From Phenylobacterium sp. (GTDB taxonomy: Bacteria; Pseudomonadota; Alphaproteobacteria; Caulobacterales; Caulobacteraceae): DNA of 64,000 nt. Position numbers and translations under genes: made by a program. The notes below the pieces were generated by a model. That model made no database searches. It saw only the letters and a list, made by a program, of their open reading frames with translations, and was not told the DNA's origin. Shown here piece by piece: positions 21,591 through 31,873 of the stretch. The stretch's first letter is position 1, and every line of letters starts with the position of its first letter. The stretch covers positions 1-64,000 of the forward strand of contig NZ_JADCBG010000110.1 in the NCBI RefSeq assembly GCF_020253645.1, given 5' to 3'.

Positions 21591-23360
21591 TCAGTCCGGA
21601 TCGGCCCGGTGTCCCGGCCGGCCGGCCGGCCCTTCCCGGGCGGCCACGGCGAGGGCGAGGGCCACTCCGAGCCCTCCGAGGACCGCCGAGTAAAGAAAGA
21701 AGGCGATGTATCCGGCGCCGAGGCCGGTCGCGCTGACGCCCGACTTCAGAGCGGCCTCGGCGAGGCCGCCGGCCGGAATCGGACCCAGAAGGGCGCCGAG
21801 GGCGGCGGTGGGACCGCCGGCGTCCGACATTCGCGCCGCCGCCTCCACGAACCGGCCCGACTGGGACGCGACAAGCTTGCCGAGCAGGGCGTAGAGCGAT
21901 GAGAACAGCGCGTACTGGGAGGCGGTGAACCCGCGGCTTGTCAGGCTGGACATGTACGCGATCAGGCAGGTCCCGGCGAACCCCGACGCCAGGTTGTCCA
22001 GGCTGATCGCCGCCGCCAGGGCCCAGACCTGGGCGCCCTGCAGGGTCAGCCAGGCGAAGGCCAGGTTCGAGATCGGCCCTGCAAAGGCCCCGATCACAAG
22101 GGACCGGATCAGACCCAGCCGCGCCACCGCCAGGCCGCCGAGAGCCACGCCGGCCAGGGACATCACCACCCCCAGAACCTTTCGCACCTCGGCGATCTCC
22201 AGCTTGGAGAAGCCAAGGTCCAGATAGAAGGGGTTCATGATGTTCAGGACGAAGTCGGGCAGCCGATAGACGCAGATCAGGGCGAGGATCAGAGCGGCCG
22301 TTCCCCGGTGTCTCCGCATGAAGTCCGCAAGGGGCTCGCCCAGGGCCCGGAAGAGAATCCGGCCAGGGCGGCTCGGCCGGCCCGGCAGGGGGATCACCGA
22401 ACCGGCCAGGAGGGCCAGTCCGCCCAGGGCGACGACGACCTGGGCGATGGCGCCGGCGGGCTTGGCCTCCCAGAGCCCGGAGACGGCGGAGGCAGCTCCC
22501 TCGAGGCCGGTGAAGGAGAGCGGCGCCGTGATCAGGATCGGGTCCCCGGACAGGCCGGAGCCCAGGAGGATCACCGCCAGCGCGAGGAGCGCTCCGCGCC
22601 CCGTCCACTCCAGGGCGTCCCGGCCGGGGCGGGGAAGGGTCTCGCCCGCGCGCTCGGTCGCCGGCGCTTCGGCGCCCTCCCCGGCGGCGCCCTCCCCGGC
22701 GGCGACCTCCCTGGCCGCGTCCCTCGGCGCCGCCAGCACCCCTGCAACCCCGCAGAGCATCAGCGCCGCCATCAGGGCGTAGGAGCCGCCCCAGCCGAGG
22801 CTGTCGCTCAGGACAAGGGGCAGGATCCCGGCCAGGATGATGGCGATCCGGTAGCCCCACTGGTAGGCGGCCGCCAGGGCCCCCGCCCGCTCCGGGCCTG
22901 CCGCCTCGATCCGCCAGGCGTCGATGACGATGTCCTGGGTCGCCGAGACAAAGCCCACCAGCACGGCCAGGCTCGCCATCGCCCAGAGGCTCTGCGCCGG
23001 ATCCACTCCGGAGATCGCCAGGAGCCCGGCCATGATCAGGCCCTGGCAGACGAGCATCCAGGAACGTCTTCGTCCGAGGCGTCGGGTCAGGCCGGGTATG
23101 GCCACCCGGTCCACCAGGGGCGCCCAGAGAAACTTGACCGAGTAGGCGAGGGTGGCGAGGCTGAAGACCCCGATCACCTCCAGGGACAGGCCGGCGTCGC
23201 GCAGCCATGCCGAGAGCGTGTCGAATATCAGCAGGTTGGGGAGACCTGAGGCGAAGCCCAGGGCCAGCATCACCAGGGACCGCCGCTCCAGGAAGACCGC
23301 GAGGGCCTGAAGGGTCGAGAGCCGCTCCTCCCTGCTCTCCGGCGCCGCATTCTCGCTCAT
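21591..23360 (-). CDS. AmpG-family MFS transporter (muropeptide permease-like)
   Basis: MLALGFASGLPNLLIFDTLSAWLRDAGLSLEVIGVFSLATLAYSVKFLWAPLVDRVAIPGLTRRLGRRRSWM, SATQDIVIDAWRIE. Confidence 0.9.
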   Translation of the reverse strand: MSENAAPESREERLSTLQALAVFLERRSLVMLALGFASGLPNLLIFDTLSAWLRDAGLSLEVIGVFSLATLAYSVKFLWAPLVDRVAIPGLTRRLGRRRSWMLVCQGLIMAGLLAISGVDPAQSLWAMASLAVLVGFVSATQDIVIDAWRIEAAGPERAGALAAAYQWGYRIAIILAGILPLVLSDSLGWGGSYALMAALMLCGVAGVLAAPRDAAREVAAGEGAAGEGAEAPATERAGETLPRPGRDALEWTGRGALLALAVILLGSGLSGDPILITAPLSFTGLEGAASAVSGLWEAKPAGAIAQVVVALGGLALLAGSVIPLPGRPSRPGRILFRALGEPLADFMRRHRGTAALILALICVYRLPDFVLNIMNPFYLDLGFSKLEIAEVRKVLGVVMSLAGVALGGLAVARLGLIRSLVIGAFAGPISNLAFAWLTLQGAQVWALAAAISLDNLASGFAGTCLIAYMSSLTSRGFTASQYALFSSLYALLGKLVASQSGRFVEAAARMSDAGGPTAALGALLGPIPAGGLAEAALKSGVSATGLGAGYIAFFLYSAVLGGLGVALALAVAAREGPAGRPGHRADPD

Positions 23361-23457
23361 GGAACCGCCCGCATGACCGCCTGGTGCGCGGCGAGGCCAG
23401 ATTGGCGCGCGCCGGCGCCGACGTCCAGCGGTCCCGGCCGCGCCCTCTGACCGCCAG

Positions 23458-25002
23458 TCAGGCCAGTTGATGCTGTCCCGTGGCGGGGCTCCAGCCGCTG
23501 GCGACGCGGGTCAGGATTCGCCTCAGTGCATCTCCCGAGAGGGGCTTGACCAGGAATTCGTCCATTCCGGCGGCGAGGCACGCCTGCCGGTCATCCTCGA
23601 AGGCGTTGGCGGTGAGGGCGACTATGGGCGTCGAGAGACCCAGGGCGCGCATTTCCTGTGCGGTCTCCAGTCCGCTCATGCCGGGCATGCGCATGTCCAT
23701 CAGGATCAGGTCATAGGCGCCGACCGCGACGGCCGCCATGGCCTCGGGTCCGCTGCCGGCGTGATCGACCGAACAACCCTCTCGGGTCAGCATGGCCGTG
23801 GCCAGCAGGGCGTTGATGGCGTGATCTTCGACCAGCAGGACCCGGATGCCTAGGGCGACCGCAGGGGCGATCCGGTCATCGAGCGACTCCTTCCGCTTGC
23901 CGGCTCCGGCCGCGGCCAGGACACGTTCGGCCAGGGAGCCGGGGCGCAGCGGCTTGATGAGATAGCCGGCGAATCCACGCTGTCTGTAGATCTCGATCTG
24001 GGTCCGGTCCTCTGGCGACAGAAGGATGATGGCCGGCCGGTCATCCGGCGGGGCCTGAGGCGCCAGGGCGTGATCGACCAGCAGCACCTCTGCGTCCGCC
24101 GGTGGCGCCTCCAGTCCGGCGGCCCCGGCCGCCTCGCCCCCCCGCGCCAGGACCTGCCGGTTTGCGGCCTCCCTGACCACAAGGCAGGGGCTGATGACCC
24201 CGACCCTGCGGCGGGCCAGGTTCCGACTCGGCGCGCCGCCCGCTTTCGCTGCAGGGAAGTCCAGCCAGAAGTCGGCGCCGCCGTCCGTGGCGGAGTCCAC
24301 CCCCGCCGCGGCGTTCAGCGCAGTGGCCAGTGAGCGGACGATGGCCAGGCCGAGGCCTGCCCCGCCCAGGCTTACAGCGTCGACCCGGGGGTCCAACTGT
24401 ATGAAGGGCTCGAAGATTCGCTCGCGATCGTTCTCGGCGACGCCGGGGCCCGTATCCCGCACGCTCAGCCGGATGCGGCCCGGCCCTGCGGGCGCCGCAG
24501 ACACAATGACCCCTCCCGACCGGGTGAACTTGATCGCGTTTCCGATATAGTTGAGCAGCACCTGCCGTAGCCGGCTCTCATCGGCCCGGATCCTGCCCAG
24601 TCCCGGCGCCGTCCACCAGCCGATCTCAAGCCCCTTTTCGATGGCGCGAGGGGCCGTCAGTTCGCAGACGCCCCTCAGGAGGTCCTCCAGCGAAACCTCC
24701 TCGTTGACGATCTCAACGCTTGAGGCGCCAAGCCGGGCGAAGTCGAGAAGCTGGTTCACCAGGCCCAGGAGATGCTCGCCGGACTCCCTCAGGGCGTCCA
24801 CATAGCTGCGCTGCTCCCCGGAAAGGGTGGTCGCCTCCAGAAGGCGCGCCAGGCCGATGACGCCGTTGAGCGGCGTCCGGAACTCGTGGCTCAGGCTGGC
24901 CAGCTGTTCGATGGTGACCGGCGCGGCCGCCTGCTCGCCGCGGCCCGGGTCCCGGGCTGCAGCGGGGTCGGCGTCGAACGAAGGTCTGACGGCGTGGATC
25001 AT
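23458..25002 (-). CDS. Cytosolic hybrid histidine kinase (DHp-CA-REC1-REC2), ShkA-like
   Basis: SHEFRTPLNGVIG (H box); ATPase motifs NYIGNAIKFT and LGGAGLGLAIV; degenerate receiver with GYLIKPLR; linker ESLDDRIAP; canonical receiver LLVEDHAINALL...DLILMDMRMPGMSG. Confidence 0.9.
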   Translation of the reverse strand: MIHAVRPSFDADPAAARDPGRGEQAAAPVTIEQLASLSHEFRTPLNGVIGLARLLEATTLSGEQRSYVDALRESGEHLLGLVNQLLDFARLGASSVEIVNEEVSLEDLLRGVCELTAPRAIEKGLEIGWWTAPGLGRIRADESRLRQVLLNYIGNAIKFTRSGGVIVSAAPAGPGRIRLSVRDTGPGVAENDRERIFEPFIQLDPRVDAVSLGGAGLGLAIVRSLATALNAAAGVDSATDGGADFWLDFPAAKAGGAPSRNLARRRVGVISPCLVVREAANRQVLARGGEAAGAAGLEAPPADAEVLLVDHALAPQAPPDDRPAIILLSPEDRTQIEIYRQRGFAGYLIKPLRPGSLAERVLAAAGAGKRKESLDDRIAPAVALGIRVLLVEDHAINALLATAMLTREGCSVDHAGSGPEAMAAVAVGAYDLILMDMRMPGMSGLETAQEMRALGLSTPIVALTANAFEDDRQACLAAGMDEFLVKPLSGDALRRILTRVASGWSPATGQHQLA

Positions 25003-25077
25003 GGTTTGAGCATGCCGCCCTTCGCTTAATGGACCGTCAAGGGGCGGGGTGAACTTCCTGTCGAATCATCCGGCGCC

Positions 25078-26613
25078 TCAGGCGCCTCCGCCGACTCCCC
25101 GATAGGCCAGGGCCTCGGCGACATGACGGCGGCCGACGGGCGGGGAAGGCGCGCCGGGCGCAGCCTCCAGGTCGGCCAGGGTGCGGGCCAGCCGCAGGAC
25201 CCGGCTCCAGCCCCGGGCGGTGAGGCCCGCGGCGTCCGCGGCGCGGGTCAGCAGGGCCCGGGCGTCCGGCTCGGGGTCGGCGATGGCCTGCAGCCAGTCG
25301 CCTGAGGCCCGGGCGTTGGCGGCCTCGGTCTCGGGCCTGCCCGCCTCTGCGGCCCGGCGGACCTGGACCTGGCGCGCCGCCGCCACCCGGGCGGCGACCT
25401 CGGCCGATCCCTCGGCGGCGGCGGGCAGGGCGAGGTCGGCGGCGCGCACGGCGGGGACCTCCACCTGCAGGTCGATCCGGTCCAGGAAGGGCCCCGATAC
25501 CCGCGCCCGGTAGTCGACCTGGCAGCGCGGCGCCCGACCGCAGGCGCCCCGTCCCTCGCCCCCCTTGCCGCACTTGCAGGGGTTCTGGGCGGCGACCAGC
25601 TGGAACCGGGCCGGGTAGCGCACGTGTCCGGCCGCCCGGGCCACGGTGATCTCGCCGGTCTCCAGGGGCTGGCGCAGGGAGTCCAGGGCCTGGGCGCTGA
25701 ACTCCGGCAGCTCGTCCAGGAACAGTACGCCATTGTGCGCCAGGGAGGCCTCGCCGGGGCGGATGCGCGCGCCGCCGCCGGTCAGGGCCGCCATGGTCGC
25801 CGAATGGTGCGGGGCGCGGAAGGGCCGGGCCCGGGTCAGCTCGCCCCGGGCGATCAGTCCGGCCACCGAATGGACCATGGAGGTCTCCAGTAACTCGGCG
25901 GCCGAGAGGGGCGGAAGGAGGCCCGGCAGGCGGGCGGCCATCATCGACTTTCCGGCGCCGGGCGGACCGGTCAGCAGGAGGTTGTGGCCCCCGGCGGCGG
26001 CGATCTCCAGGGCCCGGCGGGCGGTCTCCTGGCCGCGCACCTCGCGCAGGTCGGGGGCGGGAGCGCCTTCGGTCAGGGCGCCCGGTTCCGGGGGCGAGAG
26101 CGCCTGGGTTCCGCGGAAGTGGTTGACCAGGGCCACCAGGCTGGGCGGCGCCAGGATCGGCGTCGACCCCGCCCAGGCCGCCTCGGGCCCGCTGGCCTCG
26201 GGGCAGATCAGGCCCAGGCCCAGGGCCCCCGCCGCCACCGCCGCCGGCAGGGCGCCCGCCGAGGCGGTGATGCGCCCGTCGAGGGACAATTCGCCCATGG
26301 CCGCCCAGCCCTCGAGGGCGTCGGGCGGGATCACCCCCATGGCCGCCATCACGGCCAGGGCGATGGGCAGGTCGTAATGACTGCCCTCCTTTGGCAGGTC
26401 GGCGGGGGCCAGGTTGCAGATGATCCGGCGGCCCGGCATGGCCAGGCCCAGGCCGGCGAAGGCGGCCCGCACCCGCTCGCGGCTCTCGGCCACGGCCTTG
26501 TCGCCCAGGCCCACCAGGACGAACTTCTGCTCGCCCGCGGTCAGCTGGACCTCGACCTCGACGGGCCGGGCCTCGACGCCCAGGAAGGCCAGGGTGATGA
26601 CGCGGGCGGCCAT
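25078..26613 (-). CDS. YifB/ComM family Mg-chelatase-like AAA ATPase
   Basis: GAGKSMMAARLPGLLPPLS, RPFRAPHHSATMAALTGGG, LAHNGVLFLDELPEF, AAQNPCKCG; start MAARVITLAFLG. Confidence 0.95.
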   Translation of the reverse strand: MAARVITLAFLGVEARPVEVEVQLTAGEQKFVLVGLGDKAVAESRERVRAAFAGLGLAMPGRRIICNLAPADLPKEGSHYDLPIALAVMAAMGVIPPDALEGWAAMGELSLDGRITASAGALPAAVAAGALGLGLICPEASGPEAAWAGSTPILAPPSLVALVNHFRGTQALSPPEPGALTEGAPAPDLREVRGQETARRALEIAAAGGHNLLLTGPPGAGKSMMAARLPGLLPPLSAAELLETSMVHSVAGLIARGELTRARPFRAPHHSATMAALTGGGARIRPGEASLAHNGVLFLDELPEFSAQALDSLRQPLETGEITVARAAGHVRYPARFQLVAAQNPCKCGKGGEGRGACGRAPRCQVDYRARVSGPFLDRIDLQVEVPAVRAADLALPAAAEGSAEVAARVAAARQVQVRRAAEAGRPETEAANARASGDWLQAIADPEPDARALLTRAADAAGLTARGWSRVLRLARTLADLEAAPGAPSPPVGRRHVAEALAYRGVGGGA

Positions 26614-26750
26614 GCGCTCTCCTTGCGCTGCGCCCCGTTCCCCGCTCTCAGACAATCACGTCGCTTGCCGACAGACAAGAACAAAAATCGAACATCAATC
26701 CTGTACACCTGGGCGGAACGAGGGCAGGAGGGCGCCCGCGCGCATTCCTG

Positions 26751-27527
26751 TCACCCGACGTGGGCGGTCGGCTGAAGCGTCGATCGGAGTTTGCGCCGCC
26801 GCAGAAGGAAGATGATTGCACCCACAGGTGCAGACATTGAGATTGTCCATGGACCGTAAAGTGGAGCAAAATAGCCGGCGCTGAACAAGCTGACACTGAG
26901 CAACTTGAAACTTACCACGCCAGTAGACCAGTTCACCGAAAGAAGACCAAATCCGACTATGATGAATATAATCCACAACCATTTGCGGCGGATTCCCTTC
27001 ATGCGGATACAATCCACGAGTGCAAACGCTGTCAGACAGAAGGCGAGGATCGCACCCGCCAGGATCGCATACTGCGATGCACTCTTGCCCTTCAGAGTGA
27101 ACTTGGTCTGCGCCTTCAGCGACGTTTTCTGCAGATTGACGTGCATTCCGAGAATGGTCTGGGCTGTCGCCGACTTCTTGATTGTGACGTTACACAGGAA
27201 CCACTTGTCACCCCACTGATACTCGAGGGTCGTGGTCACGCGAGTAAAGGACGGATATATAAACCTTTGGGCGCCGACGAGTTTCACCGAAGTTGGCGGC
27301 CCCTCCGGGAGAATTTCAGCCGCAGCGACAAGTATTCTTCTCACTTCGGGATTCCTGAGGCTAGGATCGAGCTTACTCTCGATAACGTCCAGTCTTCCCG
27401 CTTGCAAATCGGCTATGTAACTCTTGGCTAAGGCTTGATCAGAGGGCGTTGAGATTTTCTCCAACATCTGATGCTGGTTACAGCCGAATAGCAGAAACGC
27501 CGAAAACGCCAAAATCAATGCGCGCAT
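26751..27527 (-). CDS. Hypothetical lipoprotein with C-terminal membrane segments
   Basis: MRALILAFSAFLLFGCNQHQ lipobox-like start; hydrophobic segments YAILAGAILAFCLTAFALVDCI and KWLWIIFIIVGFGLLSV; low local GC. Confidence 0.7.
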   Translation of the reverse strand: MRALILAFSAFLLFGCNQHQMLEKISTPSDQALAKSYIADLQAGRLDVIESKLDPSLRNPEVRRILVAAAEILPEGPPTSVKLVGAQRFIYPSFTRVTTTLEYQWGDKWFLCNVTIKKSATAQTILGMHVNLQKTSLKAQTKFTLKGKSASQYAILAGAILAFCLTAFALVDCIRMKGIRRKWLWIIFIIVGFGLLSVNWSTGVVSFKLLSVSLFSAGYFAPLYGPWTISMSAPVGAIIFLLRRRKLRSTLQPTAHVG

Positions 27528-27691
27528 AGATCCCACCCCCTCCGTTGCAATCAATAAAGCCCAAGGAGAGAAGGGACGCAATAGAGCTTAAACTGCCCGC
27601 CGCAAGCCACACAACCTTTCAATAGCCTCGAGCTCTGCAAAACAGTGGGATGCGGCCCTGGGTCGGTGGCGATCTCTCGGGCGCGCCCCTC

Positions 27692-28639
27692 TCAGCTCCC
27701 CGCACGCTTCGTCTCGATCACCTCCCAGAGGGCCGAGATCGCGTCGATCCCCGACAGGCGCTTCAGGGCGCGGGCGCCGGTGGGGGAGGTGACGTTGATC
27801 TCGGTCAGGTAGTCGCCGATCACGTCGACGCCGACGAACAAGAGGCCCCGGGCCCTCAGCTGCGGGCCGATGATGGCGCAGAGCTCGAGGTCGCGGGCGG
27901 TCAGCTCCACGGCGTCGGCCCGGCCGCCCACGGCCAGGTTTGAGCGGATCTGACCCGGCGCGGGCACCCGGTTGATGGCGCCGACCGGCTCGCCGTCCAC
28001 CAGCAGGATGCGCTTGTCGCCCTTGGTCACCGCCGGGATGAACTTCTGGGCGATCACAGGCTCGCGGCCGATCATCCGGTGCAGGTCCAGAAGGGCGTCG
28101 AGGTTGGGGTCGTCCGCGAGCAGACGGGCCACGCCCGAGCCGCCGCCGCCGTAGAGCGGCTTGAGCACGATGTCCCCGTGCCGGGCGCGGAAGTCGTAGA
28201 GGGCCTCCACGTCCGAGGTCACCAGGGTCGGCGGCTGCACGCCCGGAAAGGTGGTGACGTAGAGCTTTTCCGGCGCGTTGCGCACCTCGGTCGGGTTGTT
28301 CACCACCAGGGTCTTCGGGTGGATGGCGTCCAGGAAGTGGGTGGTGGTGATGTAGGCCATGTCGAAGGGCGGATCCTGGCGCAGCAGCACCACGTCGGCC
28401 TCCGACAGGTTGCGCTGTTCCCAGGGACCGAAGGCGGCGTGCTCGTCCTGGACGTCCTTGACCCGGACGGAGCGGCCGCGGGCCATCAGGGTTCCGCCCT
28501 CCAGGGCCAGCCGGTCCGGCGTGTAGACGAAGAGGTCGTGGCCCCGGGCCTGGGCCTCCAGCATCATGGCGAAGGTGGAGTCCCCCTGGATGCGGATGTG
28601 CTCCAGCGGGTCCATCTGGACGGCGACGTTCAGCTTCAT
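27692..28639 (-). CDS. gshB: Glutathione synthase
   Basis: [46 protein letters not shown]..., [15 protein letters not shown]. Confidence 0.97.
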   Translation of the reverse strand: MKLNVAVQMDPLEHIRIQGDSTFAMMLEAQARGHDLFVYTPDRLALEGGTLMARGRSVRVKDVQDEHAAFGPWEQRNLSEADVVLLRQDPPFDMAYITTTHFLDAIHPKTLVVNNPTEVRNAPEKLYVTTFPGVQPPTLVTSDVEALYDFRARHGDIVLKPLYGGGGSGVARLLADDPNLDALLDLHRMIGREPVIAQKFIPAVTKGDKRILLVDGEPVGAINRVPAPGQIRSNLAVGGRADAVELTARDLELCAIIGPQLRARGLLFVGVDVIGDYLTEINVTSPTGARALKRLSGIDAISALWEVIETKRAGS

Positions 28640-28687
28640 GGCGGGCTCCCTCTGAGAGGGCCTTCTAGCACGCGGCGGCGGCGCGGC

Positions 28688-28732
28688 GTCAAAGCCCCGC
28701 CCATCAAAGCCCCGCCCGTCAAAGCCCCGCCC
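28688..28732. repeat. Three tandem copies of a 15-bp unit, (g/a)tcaaagccccgccc
   Basis: gtcaaagccccgccc / atcaaagccccgccc / gtcaaagccccgccc read directly; overlaps the yraN stop codon. Confidence 0.95.
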
Positions 28733-29105
28733 AGGCGTCGGCCAGATGGCGGGGGCGCCGGCCGGGGGCGAGGGCCACCAGGTCCAGCCGAACCGTGCGG
28801 CCCGACAGGTCCGCGCGCCGGGCCGCAAGGGTCTGGCCCGCCCGCCTCAGCCTCTCCCTCTGGTCGGGGCCCACGGCCTCCAGGGCCGCCTCCAGGCTGG
28901 CCCGGGACTTGACCTCCACCACCGCCAGGACGGGGCCGCGCAGGGCCAGGATGTCGATCTCGGCCTGGGGGGTCTTCAGGCGGAAGCCCAGTATGCGCCA
29001 GCCCTTCAGCATCAGCCAGATCAGGGCGATCCATTCGGCGCGGCGGCCGCCGGTCCGCGCCCGGGCGCCCAGCCGGCGCCGCCAGGGCCTCGCCGCGGCC
29101 CTCAT
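28719..29105 (-). CDS. YraN family (UPF0102) nuclease-like protein
   Basis: [49 protein letters not shown]. Confidence 0.92.
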   Translation of the reverse strand: MRAAARPWRRRLGARARTGGRRAEWIALIWLMLKGWRILGFRLKTPQAEIDILALRGPVLAVVEVKSRASLEAALEAVGPDQRERLRRAGQTLAARRADLSGRTVRLDLVALAPGRRPRHLADAWAGL

Positions 29106-29977
29106 CCGTCGGCCTTCAGGTCGAGGGCCCGGCGGTAAAGCTCGCGGCGCGGCAGACCCAGGGCCCTCGCGACCTCCGAGGCCGCCTCGCCGGGGGAGAG
29201 CCGGGTCAACGCCTCGGCCAGGGCCGCGTCGGCGTCGTCCGCCGTGGCGGCCTCCTCCCGGCCGGGGGCGATCACGATCACCACCTCGCCCAGGGGATGG
29301 TCCAGGGCCAGGTCGGCGGCCAGGACGTCCAGGGGACCCCGCACCAGGGTCTCGTGAAGCTTGGTCATCTCCCGGGCCACGGCCGCAGGTCGGGGACCCA
29401 GCACCTGCGCCATGTCCGAAAGGCTGGCCTTCAGCCGGCTGCCCCCCTCGAACAGGATGAGGGTGGCGCGGATCCCCGCCAGTTCGGCCAGTTCCCGCCT
29501 GCGGGCGGCCGACTTCGGCGACAGGAAGCCGGCGAAGAGGAAACGTTCGGCGGGCAGGCCCGAGACGATCAGGGCCGCCAGGGCCGCCGAGGGGCCGGGC
29601 GCGGCGAAGACGGGCAGGCCCAGGGCGATGGCCTCCCGCACCAGGGGAAAGCCCGGATCCGAGACGAGGGGCGTGCCCGCGTCGGAGGCCAGGGCCACCC
29701 GCCCCCCCTGTTCCAGAAGGGCCAGGGCCCGGGGCGCGGTGCGCCCGCCGGCGTGGTCGTCGTAGCGGGCCATGGGCTTGGACACGCCATAGGCCGCCAG
29801 AAGCTTGCCCGTCACCCGGGTGTCCTCGGCCAGGATGAGGTCCGCTGCCGACAGGATGTCCAGGGCCCTCAGAGTGATGTCGCGCAGGTTCCCGATGGGG
29901 GTCGCCACCAGGTAGAGGCCGGGCGCCAGGGGGGCGTCGGACAGGGGCGGCGGGGGCGGGCGGCGGCTCATGGGCAA
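29102..29977 (-). CDS. rsmI: 16S rRNA (cytidine(1402)-2'-O)-methyltransferase
   Basis: LYLVATPIGNLRDITLRALDILSAADLILAEDTRVTGKLL, ASDAGTPLVSDPGF. Confidence 0.97.
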   Translation of the reverse strand: MPMSRRPPPPPLSDAPLAPGLYLVATPIGNLRDITLRALDILSAADLILAEDTRVTGKLLAAYGVSKPMARYDDHAGGRTAPRALALLEQGGRVALASDAGTPLVSDPGFPLVREAIALGLPVFAAPGPSAALAALIVSGLPAERFLFAGFLSPKSAARRRELAELAGIRATLILFEGGSRLKASLSDMAQVLGPRPAAVAREMTKLHETLVRGPLDVLAADLALDHPLGEVVIVIAPGREEAATADDADAALAEALTRLSPGEAASEVARALGLPRRELYRRALDLKADG

Positions 29978-30015
29978 GCCTTCGCGGCTTTGTGCGGCGT
30001 TTGCAAGGCGCCGGG

Positions 30016-31173
30016 TCAGCGTGCGAGCAGGCGCTCCAGGACGGCGTCAAGCAGGCGGCGCCCGTCGTCCGTCACCCTCAGCCGCCGGGGGTCTTCGGCC
30101 AGCAGGCCCTGCGATGCGAGCTCGCGCACCTCTGCATGCCCGGCCGAAAGGCCAAGGGCGTCGAGCGCCCCGAAATCCACCCCCTCCGCCAGCCTCAGCC
30201 CCGACAGCACCCGCTCGACGGCGGCGTCCCGGGGCGACAGGACCTCGATCTCTCCCGCCCCCTCGCCCCGGTCTGCGGCGGCGATGTAGTCGGCGGGCCG
30301 CGCTGCGCAGGCCTGACCGGTCCGCACGCCGTCGAGGGTCAGTCGCCCATGGGCGCCGGGGCCCACCCCCAGCCAGTCGCCGCCCCGCCAGTAGGTCAGG
30401 TTGTGACGCGAGCGGTCGGCGGGGCTGCGGGCATGGTTCGAGACCTCATACGCCTCGAAGCCGGCGGCGGAGAGGCGGTCCTGGGTCACTCCCCACAGGT
30501 CGGCCGCCTGCGGGTCAGCCGGGGGTCTCAGCCGGCCGCGCCGTACGGCCCGCTCAAAGGCTGTGCCCGGCTCGATGGTCAGCTGGTAGGGCGAAACATG
30601 GCCGGTCCCCAGGGCGACGGCGGCGTCCAGCTCGGCCGCCCAGGCCTGGGGCGTCTGGTCGGGCCGGGCGTAGATCAGGTCGATGGAGACTCGGGAAAAG
30701 ACCTTCAGCGCCGTCTGCGTCGCCCGGCGGCCCGCCGCCGCATCGTGGTTGCGGCCCAGCTGGACCAGGGCCTCGTCCTCCAGCGACTGCAGGCCCAGGG
30801 ACAGGCGGTTCACACCGGCTTCGGCGAGGCCGGCGAAGCGGCCGGCCTCGGCGTCGGTGGGATTGGCCTCCAGGCTGACCTCCAGGTCGGGGTCCGCGTC
30901 CCAGAGCGTCCGGCAGGCGGCGATCACCGCGCCCACGGCCTCCGGGTCCATGAGCGAGGGTGTGCCGCCGCCGAAGAAGATCGAGGTCAGTCGCCGCGGG
31001 CCCGTCACCTCCCGCCGCCGCGCGAGGTCCTGCAGGATCGCCTGCGCCAGCCGGGCCGCCTCACCGGGCCGGCGGTCGCGGTGGACGTTGAAGTCGCAAT
31101 AGGGACAGATCCGTCCGCAATAGGGCCAGTGGACATAGACCCCGAAGCCCGGTGCGGCGGCGTCGTCCGTCAA
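30016..31173 (-). CDS. hemW: Radical SAM family heme chaperone HemW
   Basis: [35 protein letters not shown]. Confidence 0.95.
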   Translation of the reverse strand: MTDDAAAPGFGVYVHWPYCGRICPYCDFNVHRDRRPGEAARLAQAILQDLARRREVTGPRRLTSIFFGGGTPSLMDPEAVGAVIAACRTLWDADPDLEVSLEANPTDAEAGRFAGLAEAGVNRLSLGLQSLEDEALVQLGRNHDAAAGRRATQTALKVFSRVSIDLIYARPDQTPQAWAAELDAAVALGTGHVSPYQLTIEPGTAFERAVRRGRLRPPADPQAADLWGVTQDRLSAAGFEAYEVSNHARSPADRSRHNLTYWRGGDWLGVGPGAHGRLTLDGVRTGQACAARPADYIAAADRGEGAGEIEVLSPRDAAVERVLSGLRLAEGVDFGALDALGLSAGHAEVRELASQGLLAEDPRRLRVTDDGRRLLDAVLERLLAR

Positions 31174-31769
31174 GCCAGCGCCGCCTTCAGCCGGGCAAAG
31201 GCCCGCGCGCGGTGGCTCATGGCGTCCTTGGCCGCCGGGTCCATCTCGCCGAAGGTCAGATCGTGGCCGTCGGGCCGGAAGACGGGGTCGTAGCCGAAGC
31301 CCCGGTCCCCGCGCGGCGGGAAGACCAGGTCGCCGTCGATCCGGCCCTCGGCCACCACCGCCAGGTCGTCGGGCCAGGCCAGGGCCAGGGCGCAGGTGAA
31401 GTAGGCCCGGCGGTTGGTCTCGCCCCGTTCCGCAAGCTCCCGCTCGATCCGCGCCATGGCCGGGGCGAAGTCCTTGCCCGGCCCGGCCCAGCGGGCCGAA
31501 ACCACGCCTGGCGCCCCGTCCAGCCCCAGGACGGAGAGCCCGGAGTCGTCCGCCAGGGCCGGCAGGCCGCTGGCCGCCGCCGCCGCTCGGGCCTTCAGGA
31601 GGGCGTTGCCGGTGAAGGTGGCCTCCGTCTCCTCGGGCTCGGAAAGGCCCAGCTCGCCCGCCGTGACAAGCCGGTACCGCCCCTCGAGGATCTCCGACAG
31701 CTCCCGCGCCTTGCCGGGATTGTGGGTCGCCACCACCAGCCGGGACCCGGCTTCAAGTCTGATCGCCAT
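31170..31769 (-). CDS. rdgB: RdgB/HAM1 family non-canonical purine NTP pyrophosphatase
   Basis: [52 protein letters not shown]. Confidence 0.96.
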   Translation of the reverse strand: MAIRLEAGSRLVVATHNPGKARELSEILEGRYRLVTAGELGLSEPEETEATFTGNALLKARAAAAASGLPALADDSGLSVLGLDGAPGVVSARWAGPGKDFAPAMARIERELAERGETNRRAYFTCALALAWPDDLAVVAEGRIDGDLVFPPRGDRGFGYDPVFRPDGHDLTFGEMDPAAKDAMSHRARAFARLKAALA

Positions 31770-31873
31770 GCAGATCTCCGGGGCCCGTCATGGCCCTTAC
31801 GACAATTTAACGCGGATTCCAGAGTTTCCGCGACATAAGGGCCCGGTGAGCGCAACGGAACGGGGGCGCCGAA

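Noticed and set aside
21430-23208. 592-aa minus-strand ORF overlapping the AmpG-like transporter in another frame
   Set aside because: Gly/Arg/Pro-rich shadow frame; the 21591-23360 frame has real transmembrane and MFS motifs
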